NCBI RefSeq assembly: GCF_000282095.2
Contig: NZ_AKKC02000004.1
Location: forward strand, 868,001 to 932,000
Source of the DNA: Rhizobium sp. CF080
GTDB lineage: Bacteria; Pseudomonadota; Alphaproteobacteria; Rhizobiales; Rhizobiaceae
Length of the DNA stretch: 64,000 bases
Reading direction: 5' to 3'
Shown here one piece after another: positions 8,196-16,817 of the stretch. Within the stretch, counting starts at the first letter, position 1; the number at the start of each line of letters is the position of its first letter. The notes under the pieces were generated by a model. The model saw only the letters and a program-made list of their open reading frames with translations. It did no database searches and was not told the DNA's origin. The translations under genes were made by a program, and so were the position numbers.

Positions 8196-9206
8196 ATGGC
8201 TATGGACGACTTCGTATTGAATCCGCCGTTCAACGTGACGCGGGCGAGCCATGTCGTGCTGACGGTCAGGGACCTCGATGCCAGCAAGGCATTCTATACC
8301 GATCTCGCCGGGCTGGTGGTCAGCGATGAGGATAGCGATGCCGTCTATCTTCGCGGAATGGAGGAAAACTGCCATCACAGCCTCGTTCTGCGCAAGGCCG
8401 GCAATACGCTGTGCAAGCGCATCGGCCTGCGCATGCAGACGGACGACGACCTGAAGAAGGCTGCGGATTATTTCGGCGCCCGGGGCGCGGAAACGCAGTT
8501 CGTCGATACGCCCTACCAGGGTCTGACGCTGCATGTGCGCGACAGCCAGGGCATGCCGCTGGAATTCTGCGCCACCATGGAATTCCGCCCCCGCCTGATG
8601 ACGGCCTATGACCAGTATCGCGGTGCAAGCGCCCAGCGCCTCGACCATTACCAGATCCAGTCGAGCGACGTCCGCCGTGCCTATGATTTCTACCAGCCGC
8701 TCGGCTTCCGTACCAGCGAGTACACCTATTCGAAGAATGCCGACGGGACCGAGAACCTCTGGGGCGTCTGGATGCAGCGCAAGGGCAATCCGCACGATAT
8801 CGTCTTCACCAACGGTCCCGGTCCGCGCCTGCACCATTTCGCCTACACGCTGCGCGATGCCAGCGACATGATCCGCGCCTGCGACGTGGCCGGAGCGCTT
8901 GGGCTCGGGCAGCGGCTGGAGCGCGGTCCCGGCCGCCACGGCATCAGCGGCGCGATGTTCGTCTACTTCCGCGATCCGGACGGCCACCGCATCGAGCTGT
9001 TCAACACCCATTACCAGCATATCGACATCGAGCCACCGATCGCCTGGGATCTGGCGGACCCCAAGCGGGCCGACCAGTGGGGCCTGCCGGCGCAGGAGAA
9101 ATGGTTTGCCGAGGCGACCGCCTTCGAAGGCGCGGACATCGTGCCGCCGACGCTCAGCATCGAGCCGCCGACGCTGGAACGCTTCCTCAAGATCAAGGCG
9201 GCCTGA
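8196..9206 (+). CDS. Type I extradiol ring-cleavage dioxygenase (homoprotocatechuate 2,3-dioxygenase-like)
   Basis: This 336-residue VOC-fold Fe(II)/Mn(II) dioxygenase should open a catechol ring proximal to a hydroxyl (meta cleavage). Metal ligands are His151, His214 and Glu267. Residues His200, Arg243, His248 and Tyr257 occupy the same numbers as the second-sphere residues I recall for Brevibacterium homoprotocatechuate 2,3-dioxygenase. That suggests a substrate with a carboxylated side chain rather than plain catechol. The extradiol signature GRHGISGAMFVYFRDPDGH is intact. The start ATG 8196 follows GAGGGAGAAGAAC. It is the first gene of the meta-cleavage operon, downstream of operators C and D. 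HpaG-, HpaH- and HpaI-like genes downstream agree with this pathway. Confidence 0.88.
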   Translation: MAMDDFVLNPPFNVTRASHVVLTVRDLDASKAFYTDLAGLVVSDEDSDAVYLRGMEENCHHSLVLRKAGNTLCKRIGLRMQTDDDLKKAADYFGARGAETQFVDTPYQGLTLHVRDSQGMPLEFCATMEFRPRLMTAYDQYRGASAQRLDHYQIQSSDVRRAYDFYQPLGFRTSEYTYSKNADGTENLWGVWMQRKGNPHDIVFTNGPGPRLHHFAYTLRDASDMIRACDVAGALGLGQRLERGPGRHGISGAMFVYFRDPDGHRIELFNTHYQHIDIEPPIAWDLADPKRADQWGLPAQEKWFAEATAFEGADIVPPTLSIEPPTLERFLKIKAA

Positions 9207-9287
9207 GGCACGGGCCGGCGATCCCACGAACACCGAAATCGAATGCGCCGCGCTGCGCGCGTGGCGGCCATAAAGGAGGAATAGTCG

Positions 9288-10583
9288 ATGTTGAACATCG
9301 CAATCATCGGCGCGGGTCCCGGCGGTCTCGCTCTTGCGCTCAGGCTGCACCAGAAGGGCTTCAAACCGACGATCTACGAAGGCGTCAGGGAGCTGAAACC
9401 GCTCGGCGTCGGTGTCGACATCAAGGTCTACGGCGTCAAGGAAATCACCGAGATCGGCCTGCTGGAGGAGTTCCAGGCGATCTCGGTCGAAGCGATCGAT
9501 TCGCTGTTCTTCACCCGCTACGGCCAGATGATCTACGGCGAAAAGTGCGGCAAGCACATGGGTTATCCGCACGAGCAGCGCTTCGTGCACCGCGGCACGC
9601 TGCAGATGATGTTCTACGACGCCGTCATCAAACGGCTCGGCCCGGAGGCGGTCGTGCATGGCGCCCGCTGCACCGGCTTCGAACAGGACGAGACCGGCGT
9701 CACGGTGCATTTCGAAGAGGCCGAGGGCGTTCCGAAATCGGCCCGCCATGACCTGCTGATCGGCGCCGACGGCATCAAGTCGGTGGTGCGCAACCAGCTT
9801 ATTCCGTCCTCGGAAGGCAGCCATTATTCCGGCGTCGCCATGTGGCGCGGCGTCACCGTCATGCCGCCCTTCCGCAACGGCGGCACCATCCTTCATCTCG
9901 GCGATCCGATTGCCCAGGGCAGCATGATTGTCTACCCGATCCGCAACAATGTCGACGGCAAGGGCAACCAGCTCGTCAACTGGGTGGTCGAGCAGAACGG
10001 CAAGCCGAAGTCGATCGAGGACTGGAACCAGCGCGTCAGCCCGGACGAGATCGCCCACAAGTTCGACGAGACCAAGCTCGATTTCGTCGATGTCGGCGAG
10101 ATGATCCGCAACGCGCGCGAAGTCTATCTCTACCCGCTGATCGACCGCGATCCGCTGCCGCAATGGTCGTTCGGCCGTGTCACGCTGATCGGCGACGCCG
10201 CACACGCCATGTATCCGCGCGGCGGCAACGGGCTCTGCCAGGCGCTGGTCGACTGCCGGGTGCTGGCCGAAAAACTTGCCGAAGTCGACGATCCGATCGA
10301 GGCTCTCGAGCAATACGAGGGCGCGCGGCGCGAATTCGTCAACCGCATCGTCATCGCCAATCGCGGCGAGGGGCCGGAAGTGGTCCGCCGCATCGTCGAG
10401 GAACGTTCGGGCGGCAAGCCGTTCGAGGATATCGAGACGATTTTTCCGCTGAAGGAATGCGAGGCGATCTTCCTCGAATACCACCGCATGGCCGGCATGC
10501 AGCGTCCCGACGACGCGGGTCCGGTCGGTTTCCGCGAAACCTTCTTCAGTGAAGACCAGGCAAGGAAGACCATCGTCCGATAG
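9288..10583 (+). CDS. FAD-dependent aromatic monooxygenase (group A)
   Basis: This 431-residue flavoprotein is of the PHBH/salicylate-hydroxylase type. It carries the dinucleotide-binding GAGPGG at residues 8-13, the second FAD/NADPH motif LIGADGIKSVVR, and the GD motif LIGDAAHAMYPRGGNG. No membrane or signal segment is seen. It should hydroxylate, possibly with decarboxylation, an aromatic acid to give the diol for the dioxygenase encoded just before it. AAAGGAGG sits about nine bases before ATG 9288. It is an unusual partner for a homoprotocatechuate-type pathway, where two-component HpaBC hydroxylases are common, so the starting compound may differ from 4-hydroxyphenylacetate. Confidence 0.87.
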   Translation: MLNIAIIGAGPGGLALALRLHQKGFKPTIYEGVRELKPLGVGVDIKVYGVKEITEIGLLEEFQAISVEAIDSLFFTRYGQMIYGEKCGKHMGYPHEQRFVHRGTLQMMFYDAVIKRLGPEAVVHGARCTGFEQDETGVTVHFEEAEGVPKSARHDLLIGADGIKSVVRNQLIPSSEGSHYSGVAMWRGVTVMPPFRNGGTILHLGDPIAQGSMIVYPIRNNVDGKGNQLVNWVVEQNGKPKSIEDWNQRVSPDEIAHKFDETKLDFVDVGEMIRNAREVYLYPLIDRDPLPQWSFGRVTLIGDAAHAMYPRGGNGLCQALVDCRVLAEKLAEVDDPIEALEQYEGARREFVNRIVIANRGEGPEVVRRIVEERSGGKPFEDIETIFPLKECEAIFLEYHRMAGMQRPDDAGPVGFRETFFSEDQARKTIVR

Positions 10584-10680
10584 TGCCGCCGGCTGGTTTG
10601 CCAGCCTTTATTCGCCGTGGATGCGGTCATCGGACCGCCACCATGCGCACCCCATTGTTTGTTTCTGAAAGGACAAGACA

Positions 10681-11723
10681 TGACAATCGTTGATGCCAAC
10701 ATGCACTGGCTGCCGGACACGCTGTTCACCGACCAGAAGCTGCAGGACGCCATGATGGCCTGCATTCCGCGCCAGCATGGACTGCATGCCCGCGTCGAGA
10801 CGGTCGAAGGCAAGAACATCCGCCAGATCATCATCGAAGAGCCCAAGGGCTATGCGAACATCAATTACGCCGAGGGCCAGTACAATATCGAAAGCCAGCT
10901 GGAGGACATGGACAGGGCCGGCGTCGACAAGGCCGTGTTCCGCATTCCGGTCTGGCAGGAATGGCTGGACCTCGAATGCTCGAAACAGATCAACGATCGG
11001 CTGGCCGATTATGTCTCGCGCAGCAACGGCCGCTTCACGGCGCTTGCCGTGGCGCCGCCTTGGGGTGACCAGGCCTCGATCCGCGAAGTCGAGCGCTGCA
11101 TCAACGAGCTCGGCTTCAAGGGCGTGCAGATGGCCTGCAAATATGGCGACATCTACCTCGATAACGAGGCGTTCTTCCCGTATTTCGAGTTCCTCAACGA
11201 CCTGAACGTGCCGATCGTCGTGCACCACACCCCGTTGCCGGTGGACTACGGTTCGATCCTCGACTTCAACAACCAGCGCCGCCAGTACGGTCGCTGCATC
11301 GCGCAGGCAACCGCCGTCGGCCGCGAGCTGTTCTCCGGCCTGTTCGATCGCTTCCCGAACCTCAAGCTCAGCCATTCCATGCTCGGTGGCGGCTTCTTCG
11401 CCTTCGTCGACATGCTGGTGCCGAAGCCGAAGCACTCTTACGGAGATGCCGTGGACCGCTTCGATACGGGCCGGACGAGCCTGCGCGACCAGCTGCGCAA
11501 GAACCTGTTCTTCGACATTTCCGGCGCGCCGCAATGGGGCAAGGCGCAGCTCGAATGCGCCATCGAAGTGCTGGGCGAGGACAACATCCTCTACGGCGCC
11601 TCCTATCCGATCCGCAAGGACTGGTTCTTCGACGGCGTTGGGGCAGTGAAGGAACTCAACGTCTCTGACGAGGTCAAGGCCAAGGTCCTCGGCCTCAACG
11701 CCATCAAACTCTTCAATCTCTGA
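10681..11723 (+). CDS. Amidohydrolase-2 (ACMSD superfamily) protein with altered metal ligands
   Basis: This 347-residue TIM-barrel protein is related to aminocarboxymuconate-semialdehyde and other decarboxylases or hydrolases. The first metal motif, normally H-x-H, reads N-M-H (VDANMHWLP). The conserved aspartate after the last strand, normally G-x-D-Y-P, is Ser in YGASYP. The central VVHHTP and LSHSMLGG histidines are kept. It may therefore act with a different metal geometry or none. In the operon it could remove a carboxylate from a ring-opened or pre-cleavage intermediate, as PraH or ACMSD do. The ATG at 10681 follows GAAAGGACAAGAC. Confidence 0.75.
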
Positions 11724-11771
11724 GCGACCCATGATTGCCGGCGGCTGGAAGATCCGGGCGCCGGTGATATG

Positions 11772-11786
11772 TTTTCCTTTGGAAAA
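11772..11786. promoter_or_regulatory. Perfect dyad TTTTCC-TTT-GGAAAA
   Basis: A 6-3-6 inverted repeat lies 48 bp before the aldehyde dehydrogenase gene and 49 bp after the amidohydrolase gene. Its symmetry resembles the GGAAA-type boxes known for some IclR proteins, and it differs from the ATGTGAA sites. It could be an internal operator controlling the lower pathway. Confidence 0.4.
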
Positions 11787-11787
11787 T

Positions 11788-11807
11788 GCGGCGGTGAGAA
11801 CCGCCGC
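11788..11807. terminator. GC-rich hairpin between operon genes
   Basis: GCGGCGGT, GAGA loop, ACCGCCGC form an 8-bp perfect stem with a tetraloop and no following T run. It lies two bases after the TTTTCC/GGAAAA dyad. It may be a leaky terminator or an mRNA-stabilising stem separating upper and lower pathway genes. Confidence 0.4.
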
Positions 11808-11834
11808 GGGGAAACGAGCCAAGGGAGATGACCT

Positions 11835-13289
11835 ATGCAACTGAATGATCCGACCCTGTTCCGCGAAGCCGCGCTCATCGGCGACCGCTGGATCGATGCC
11901 GATCGATCGAACGCGATCGAGGTGAACAATCCCGCGACCGGCGAGATCATCGGCCTTGTGCCGAAGCTCGGTGCGGCGGAAACGCGGGCGGCGATCGAGG
12001 CGGCGCAGGCCGCCCAGAAGGGCTGGGCCGCGAAGACGGCCAAGGAGCGGTCCGGCATCCTGCGCAAATGGTTCGAGCTGATGATTGCCAACAAGGACGA
12101 TCTCGGAAAGATCCTCACGCTCGAACAGGGCAAGCCGCTCGCCGAGGCGACGGGCGAGATCGTCTATGGTGCAAGCTTCGTGGAATGGTTCGCGGAAGAG
12201 GGACGCCGCATCTATGGCGACCTCATTCCCGGCCACCAGCCGGACAAGCGCATCCTGGTGATGAAGCAGCCGATCGGTGTGGTGGCGGCGATCACGCCGT
12301 GGAACTTCCCGAATGCGATGATTACCCGCAAGGCAGGCCCGGCGCTCGCCGCCGGCTGCGCCATGGTGCTGAAGCCCGCTTCCCAGACGCCGTTCTCGGC
12401 CATTGCGCTGGCAGTACTGGCCGAACGCGCCGGCCTGCCGAAAGGCCTGTTCAGCGTCATCACCGGCTCGGCCCGCGAGATCGGTGCCGAGATGACCGCC
12501 AATCCGATCGTCCGCAAGCTGACGTTTACCGGTTCCACCGAGATCGGCGCCGAGCTCTACAAGCAGTCCGCGCCGACCATCAAGAAGCTCGGGCTAGAGC
12601 TTGGCGGCAACGCGCCCTTCATCGTCTTCGACGATGCCGATCTCGACGCGGCCGTGGAAGGCGCGCTGATCGCCAAATACCGCAACAACGGCCAGACCTG
12701 CGTCTGCGCCAATCGCCTCTACGTGCAGGACGGCGTTTATGACGCCTTCGCCGGCAAGCTCGCGGCGGCAGTGGCCAAGCTGAAGACCGGCAACGGTTTC
12801 GACGAGGGTGTCGTCCTCGGTCCGCTGATCGACAAGGCGGCGCTCGACAAGGTCGAGGAACATGTGACAGACGCCGTCTCCAAGGGTGCGCGGGTCATCA
12901 GCGGCGGCAAACGCCATGCGCTCGGCGGCACGTTCTACGAGGCGACGGTGATTGCCGACGTCACCAAGGACATGGCCATGGCGCGTGAGGAGACGTTCGG
13001 GCCGGTCGCGCCGCTGTTCCGCTTCACCGACGAGGCGGATGTCATCGCCCAGGCCAACGACACCGAATTCGGTCTCGCCTCGTATTTCTACGCCCGCGAC
13101 CTGTCGCGCGTCTTCCGGGTCGCGGAAGCACTCGAATACGGCATGGTCGGCGTCAATACCGGCCTGATCTCGACGGCCGAAGCGCCGTTCGGGGGCGTCA
13201 AGCTTTCCGGTCTCGGCCGCGAAGGCTCCCGCTACGGCATCGAGGAATTCACCGAAATCAAATATGTCTGCCTCGGCGGCATTGCATAG
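11835..13289 (+). CDS. NAD(P)-dependent succinate-semialdehyde-type dehydrogenase
   Basis: This 484-residue aldehyde dehydrogenase is close to GabD in layout. Catalytic Cys289 lies in GQTCVCANR and the general base Glu255 in LELGGNAP. The second cysteine two residues on (Cys291) is the pair associated with redox control in SSADH. The cofactor motif TPWNFPNAM and the FTGSTEIGAEL block are present. In this operon it fits oxidation of the succinic semialdehyde released by the HpaI-like aldolase. Alternatively it could oxidise the ring-cleavage semialdehyde (HpaE role), because no separate hpaE gene is seen. AAGGGAGATGACC precedes the ATG. Confidence 0.88.
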   Translation: MQLNDPTLFREAALIGDRWIDADRSNAIEVNNPATGEIIGLVPKLGAAETRAAIEAAQAAQKGWAAKTAKERSGILRKWFELMIANKDDLGKILTLEQGKPLAEATGEIVYGASFVEWFAEEGRRIYGDLIPGHQPDKRILVMKQPIGVVAAITPWNFPNAMITRKAGPALAAGCAMVLKPASQTPFSAIALAVLAERAGLPKGLFSVITGSAREIGAEMTANPIVRKLTFTGSTEIGAELYKQSAPTIKKLGLELGGNAPFIVFDDADLDAAVEGALIAKYRNNGQTCVCANRLYVQDGVYDAFAGKLAAAVAKLKTGNGFDEGVVLGPLIDKAALDKVEEHVTDAVSKGARVISGGKRHALGGTFYEATVIADVTKDMAMAREETFGPVAPLFRFTDEADVIAQANDTEFGLASYFYARDLSRVFRVAEALEYGMVGVNTGLISTAEAPFGGVKLSGLGREGSRYGIEEFTEIKYVCLGGIA

Positions 13290-13307
13290 GGAGCGTTCAG
13301 GATTGCA

Positions 13308-14177
13308 ATGACTTATCCAAGATTTGCCAGCTTTTCTGGCCCGCGCGGCGATGGCTACGGCCTCGTGACCGACAAGGGTATCGTCGATCTTGCGGGCCGC
13401 TACCGCGACCGCTGGGCGACCCTCAAGGACGTCGTCGCGGATGGCGCACTGACGCGGTTGGCAGGCGAAGCCGGCGGTCTTGGTGAGGATTTCGGCCTCG
13501 GCGATGTCCGCTTCGCGATCCCGATCCGGACGCCGGAAAAGATCATCTGCGTCGGGGTGAATTTCCCCGACCGGAACGAGGAATACAAGGACGGCAAGGC
13601 CGCGTCCTCCTATCCGTCCCTGTTTCCCCGGTTTCCGGGTTCCTTCACCGGCCACGGCCAGCCGCTGATCCGTCCGCCGGAAAGCGCCCAGCTGGATTAC
13701 GAGGGCGAGATCGCCATCGTCATCGGCAAGAGCGGCCGGCGCATCCCGGAGGCAAGCGCGCTCGACCATGTCGCGGCGATCACGCTCGCCAACGAAGGCA
13801 CGATCCGCGACTGGACGCGCCACGGCAAGTTCAACGTCACGCAGGGCAAGAATTTCGACCGCAGCGGCTCGATCGGTCCCTGGCTTGTGCCGTTTACCGA
13901 CGAGGCGCAGCTGGCCGACATCCACCTCGAGACACGGGTGAACGGCGAACTGCGGCAGGAGGATCGGACGAGCCGCATGACCTTCTCGTTCCGTCACATC
14001 CTCGCCTACATCTCCACCTTCACGACACTTGTTCCGGGCGACGTCATCATCACCGGCACGCCGACCGGGGCTGGCGCGCGCTTCGATCCGCCGCGCTGGC
14101 TCAAGCCCGGCGACGTCATCGAAGTCGAGGCCGACGGGATCGGCATCCTGCGCAACACCGTCGCCGACGAGGCCTGA
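13308..14177 (+). CDS. Fumarylacetoacetate hydrolase (FAH) family protein, HpaG-like
   Basis: This 289-residue protein has the FAH C-terminal barrel. Metal ligands Glu-x-Glu are present in DYEGEIAIVIG. The third ligand, usually Asp in N-D-x-x-x-R-D, is Glu here (ANEGTIRDW), a conservative change. The end GDVIITGTPTGAGARFDPPRWLKPGD is typical of the family. In a meta pathway it would be the isomerase/decarboxylase acting between ring cleavage and hydration. It starts 18 bases after the dehydrogenase stop and ends two bases before the hydratase gene. A second FAH-family protein is encoded at 21897. Confidence 0.87.
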   Translation: MTYPRFASFSGPRGDGYGLVTDKGIVDLAGRYRDRWATLKDVVADGALTRLAGEAGGLGEDFGLGDVRFAIPIRTPEKIICVGVNFPDRNEEYKDGKAASSYPSLFPRFPGSFTGHGQPLIRPPESAQLDYEGEIAIVIGKSGRRIPEASALDHVAAITLANEGTIRDWTRHGKFNVTQGKNFDRSGSIGPWLVPFTDEAQLADIHLETRVNGELRQEDRTSRMTFSFRHILAYISTFTTLVPGDVIITGTPTGAGARFDPPRWLKPGDVIEVEADGIGILRNTVADEA

Positions 14178-14179
14178 CC

Positions 14180-14983
14180 ATGCTCTCCGAAAAAGATATC
14201 GCCACTGCGGCGGAAGACCTCGACCGCGCCGAAAGAACCCGCGAGCAGATCGGCATTCTCTCGCTGAAACACCCCGGCATGACCATGGACGACGCCTATG
14301 CGGTCCAGGCCGCCTGGGTGAAGAAGAAGATCGCCGATGGCCGGCGGGTGGTCGGCTGGAAGATCGGGCTCACCTCCAAGGCGATGCAATATGCGCTGAA
14401 CATCGACATTCCCGATTCCGGGGTGCTGTTCGACGACATGCTGTTCGAGGACGGCGCGACCATCCCCAAGGACCGCTTCATCCAGCCGCGCATCGAGGCG
14501 GAGATCGCCTTCGTCATGAAGGCGCCGCTCAAGGGTCCGAACATAAACGTCTTCGACGTGCTGAACGCCACGGACTATGTCACGCCGGCGCTGGAAATCC
14601 TCGACACCCGCATCCTGCGCGCCGATCCCGAGACGAAGAAGGCCCGCACCATCGTCGATACGATCTCGGACAATGCCGCCAACGCCGGCATCGTCATCGG
14701 CGGGCGGCAGATGCGGCCCGACCAGGTCGACATGCGCTGGATGGGTGCTATCGTCTCGCGCAATGCCGAGGTGGAGGAGACCGGGCTCGGCGCCGGTGTG
14801 CTCAACCATCCGGCGCGCGGCATCGCCTGGCTTGCCAACCGGCTTTCCGCCTATGGCGACCACATCGAAGCCGGCCAGATCGTGCTCGCCGGCTCCTTCA
14901 TCCGGCCGATCGAGGCGCGGCACGGCGACACGATCACTGCCGATTTCGGCCCCTATGGGACCATAAGCTCCTTCTTCGCCTGA
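14180..14983 (+). CDS. hpaH: 2-oxo-hept-4-ene-1,7-dioate hydratase-like protein (HpaH family)
   Basis: This 267-residue member of the 2-keto-4-pentenoate hydratase family adds water to a 2-oxo-alkenoate. Recognisable blocks are GWKIGLTSKAMQ, the metal-binding QPRIEAEIAFVM with two glutamates, and the C-terminal GDTITADFGPYGTISSFF. The strong resemblance to HpaH across its length supports a C7 dicarboxylic substrate. It is tightly packed (2-bp gap upstream, 9-bp gap downstream) between the FAH and aldolase genes, in the order seen in homoprotocatechuate pathways. Confidence 0.9.
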   Translation: MLSEKDIATAAEDLDRAERTREQIGILSLKHPGMTMDDAYAVQAAWVKKKIADGRRVVGWKIGLTSKAMQYALNIDIPDSGVLFDDMLFEDGATIPKDRFIQPRIEAEIAFVMKAPLKGPNINVFDVLNATDYVTPALEILDTRILRADPETKKARTIVDTISDNAANAGIVIGGRQMRPDQVDMRWMGAIVSRNAEVEETGLGAGVLNHPARGIAWLANRLSAYGDHIEAGQIVLAGSFIRPIEARHGDTITADFGPYGTISSFFA

Positions 14984-14992
14984 GGTTTTGCA

Positions 14993-15802
14993 ATGCCCGC
15001 TCCAAAAAACAGCTTCAAACAGGCCCTGTCCGAAGGCAGGCCGCAGATCGGCCTCTGGCTGGCGCTCGCCAATCCCTATACGGCCGAGATCCTTGGCGGG
15101 GCCGGTTATGACTGGCTGCTTCTCGACGGTGAGCATGCGCCGAACGACGTGCCGCTGCTGACCGTGCAGCTGCAGGCGCTGGCCCGTTCCGAAAGCCATG
15201 CGATTATCCGGCCGCCGATCGGCGAGACGTGGCTGATCAAGCAATTGCTCGACATCGGCGCACAGACGCTGCTGGTGCCGATGGTGGAGAGCGGCGAACA
15301 GGCTGCGGCGCTTGTAAAAGCCGTACGGTATCCGCCGCATGGCGTCCGGGGCGTCGGCGCCGCACTTGCCAGGGCGTCCGCCTTCAACCGCATCCCCGAC
15401 TACCTGCAGACTGCCAATGACGAGATCTGCCTCCTCCTGCAGATCGAAAGCCGGGCGGGCATTGCGGCGCTCGACGAGATCGCCACCACGGACGGCGTCG
15501 ACGGCGTGTTCATCGGCCCGTCGGATCTCGCCGCCGACATGGGCTATCTCGGCCGGCCGGGTGCGCCGGAAGTGCAGGCGGCCGTGGAGGATGCGATCCG
15601 GCGCATCCGAACGCACGGCAAGGCGGCCGGCATCCTGACCGCCGACCAGGCCTTCGCCCGCCGCTGCCTCGACCTCGGCGCGACCTTCGTCGCCATCGGC
15701 AACGACGTGACGATGCTCGCAAACGCATCCTCGAAACTGCTCGCCGATTTCAAGGCGGAGGCATCGGTCGCCGTCACGGCAGCGAAGGACCCCTACGGCT
15801 GA
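14993..15802 (+). CDS. hpaI: 4-hydroxy-2-oxoheptanedioate aldolase-like protein (HpaI family)
   Basis: This 269-residue class II pyruvate aldolase belongs to the HpcH/HpaI family. His48 in LLDGEHAPND and Arg73 in IIRPP are the catalytic base and pyruvate-binding arginine. Glu152 (QIESRAGI) and Asp178 (GPSDLAADMG) are the metal ligands. It should split the hydrated product into pyruvate and succinic semialdehyde, which the dehydrogenase encoded upstream can oxidise. The gene follows hpaH by nine bases and is the last catabolic gene of the operon before an IclR regulator. Confidence 0.92.
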   Translation: MPAPKNSFKQALSEGRPQIGLWLALANPYTAEILGGAGYDWLLLDGEHAPNDVPLLTVQLQALARSESHAIIRPPIGETWLIKQLLDIGAQTLLVPMVESGEQAAALVKAVRYPPHGVRGVGAALARASAFNRIPDYLQTANDEICLLLQIESRAGIAALDEIATTDGVDGVFIGPSDLAADMGYLGRPGAPEVQAAVEDAIRRIRTHGKAAGILTADQAFARRCLDLGATFVAIGNDVTMLANASSKLLADFKAEASVAVTAAKDPYG

Positions 15803-15929
15803 AACGCAGGCCGCGCATTCACCATGTCGTCATTCTCGTCCGCCCTGCTCGGGGCACGGACATATTGTTCTTGGAAAAAAGCGCATTTCTGGCGCATTAT
15901 GGCGGCATGAGGCAAGGAAGGAGGAGTCT

Positions 15930-16817
15930 TTGTCCCGCGTGCCGTTCGACTATCCGTCCCATGCCGATGATCCCGGTGAGGAGGCGCTGCTTGAAAATGC
16001 CGAGCCGGCCACCCGCGAGGATGCGTCGGGTGCGCAGAGCATCCATCGTGCCATGCAGGTGATGCGCATCCTTGCCGCCGAAGGCGAGGATGGTTTGCGG
16101 CTGACCGAGATCGCCCTTCGGCTGCAGCTGTCCTATCCGACCGCCCATCGCATCCTGAAGGCGCTGGAGCTGGAGGGCGTCGTCGAGCGGGCGCACGGAT
16201 CGCGGCGTTATACGATCGGCACCGAAATGATGTGGTTCGGACTGCGCGCCTCCACGCGGTTTCCCATCAAGGCGGCGTCTGCCCAGACGCTCGACCGGCT
16301 GTCGGACGAGATCGGCGATACCATCCTGCTCACCGTCCGCAGCGGCCACGATTCCGTCTGCGTCGACCGCCGGGCGAAATCGTCGGCCGTGCACGTGACG
16401 GCCGCAGCCATCGGCTCCCGCCTGCCGCTCGGCGTGACGCCGGGAGGCCGGGCGATGCTCGCCTTCCTGCCGGAGCGAATGTCGCAATCCATCATCGCCG
16501 CCAACGCGCCGCATCTCGATGCCTATAATTCGTCCGAAATCAGCGTCGGCGAATATCTGAAGGCGACCAAGGCCAAGGGCTATGGCATCTGCGAGGGGCT
16601 GACGGTGCGCGAAACGCTCGCGCTCACCGTTCCGGTCTTCGATGCGGGCGGCGTACCGGTTGCGGCGCTCAGTGCGATCACCGCAAGGCGCCGCATGCCC
16701 GATCACCGGCTCGGCGAGGTCGTCCGGGTGCTGAGCCGGTCCGCCAAGGAAATTTCCAACGCGCTCCTGCGCAGCAATATCGAGAAATCGAAACTGGCCG
16801 GTCTGGCTGTCGGTTAA
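15930..16817 (+). CDS. IclR family transcriptional regulator (first of two)
   Basis: This 295-residue regulator has a winged helix (about residues 32-95, with YPTAHRILKALELEGVVER as recognition helix and wing) and an IclR effector domain. The start is TTG 15930, with AAGGAGGAG five bases upstream; no ATG fits that ribosome site. It is paralogous to the regulator encoded at 18900 across the whole length. It probably controls this locus in response to an aromatic acid or ring-opened intermediate. It lies 127 bp after hpaI, and its stop overlaps the end of the convergent DUF3500 gene by four bases. Confidence 0.9.
   Translation: MSRVPFDYPSHADDPGEEALLENAEPATREDASGAQSIHRAMQVMRILAAEGEDGLRLTEIALRLQLSYPTAHRILKALELEGVVERAHGSRRYTIGTEMMWFGLRASTRFPIKAASAQTLDRLSDEIGDTILLTVRSGHDSVCVDRRAKSSAVHVTAAAIGSRLPLGVTPGGRAMLAFLPERMSQSIIAANAPHLDAYNSSEISVGEYLKATKAKGYGICEGLTVRETLALTVPVFDAGGVPVAALSAITARRRMPDHRLGEVVRVLSRSAKEISNALLRSNIEKSKLAGLAVG

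Noticed and set aside
7977..10484. Open frame of 835 codons on the - strand across the dioxygenase and monooxygenase genes
   Set aside because: The + strand carries enzymes with complete catalytic motifs; the antisense translation has none and its composition follows from the sense codon bias.
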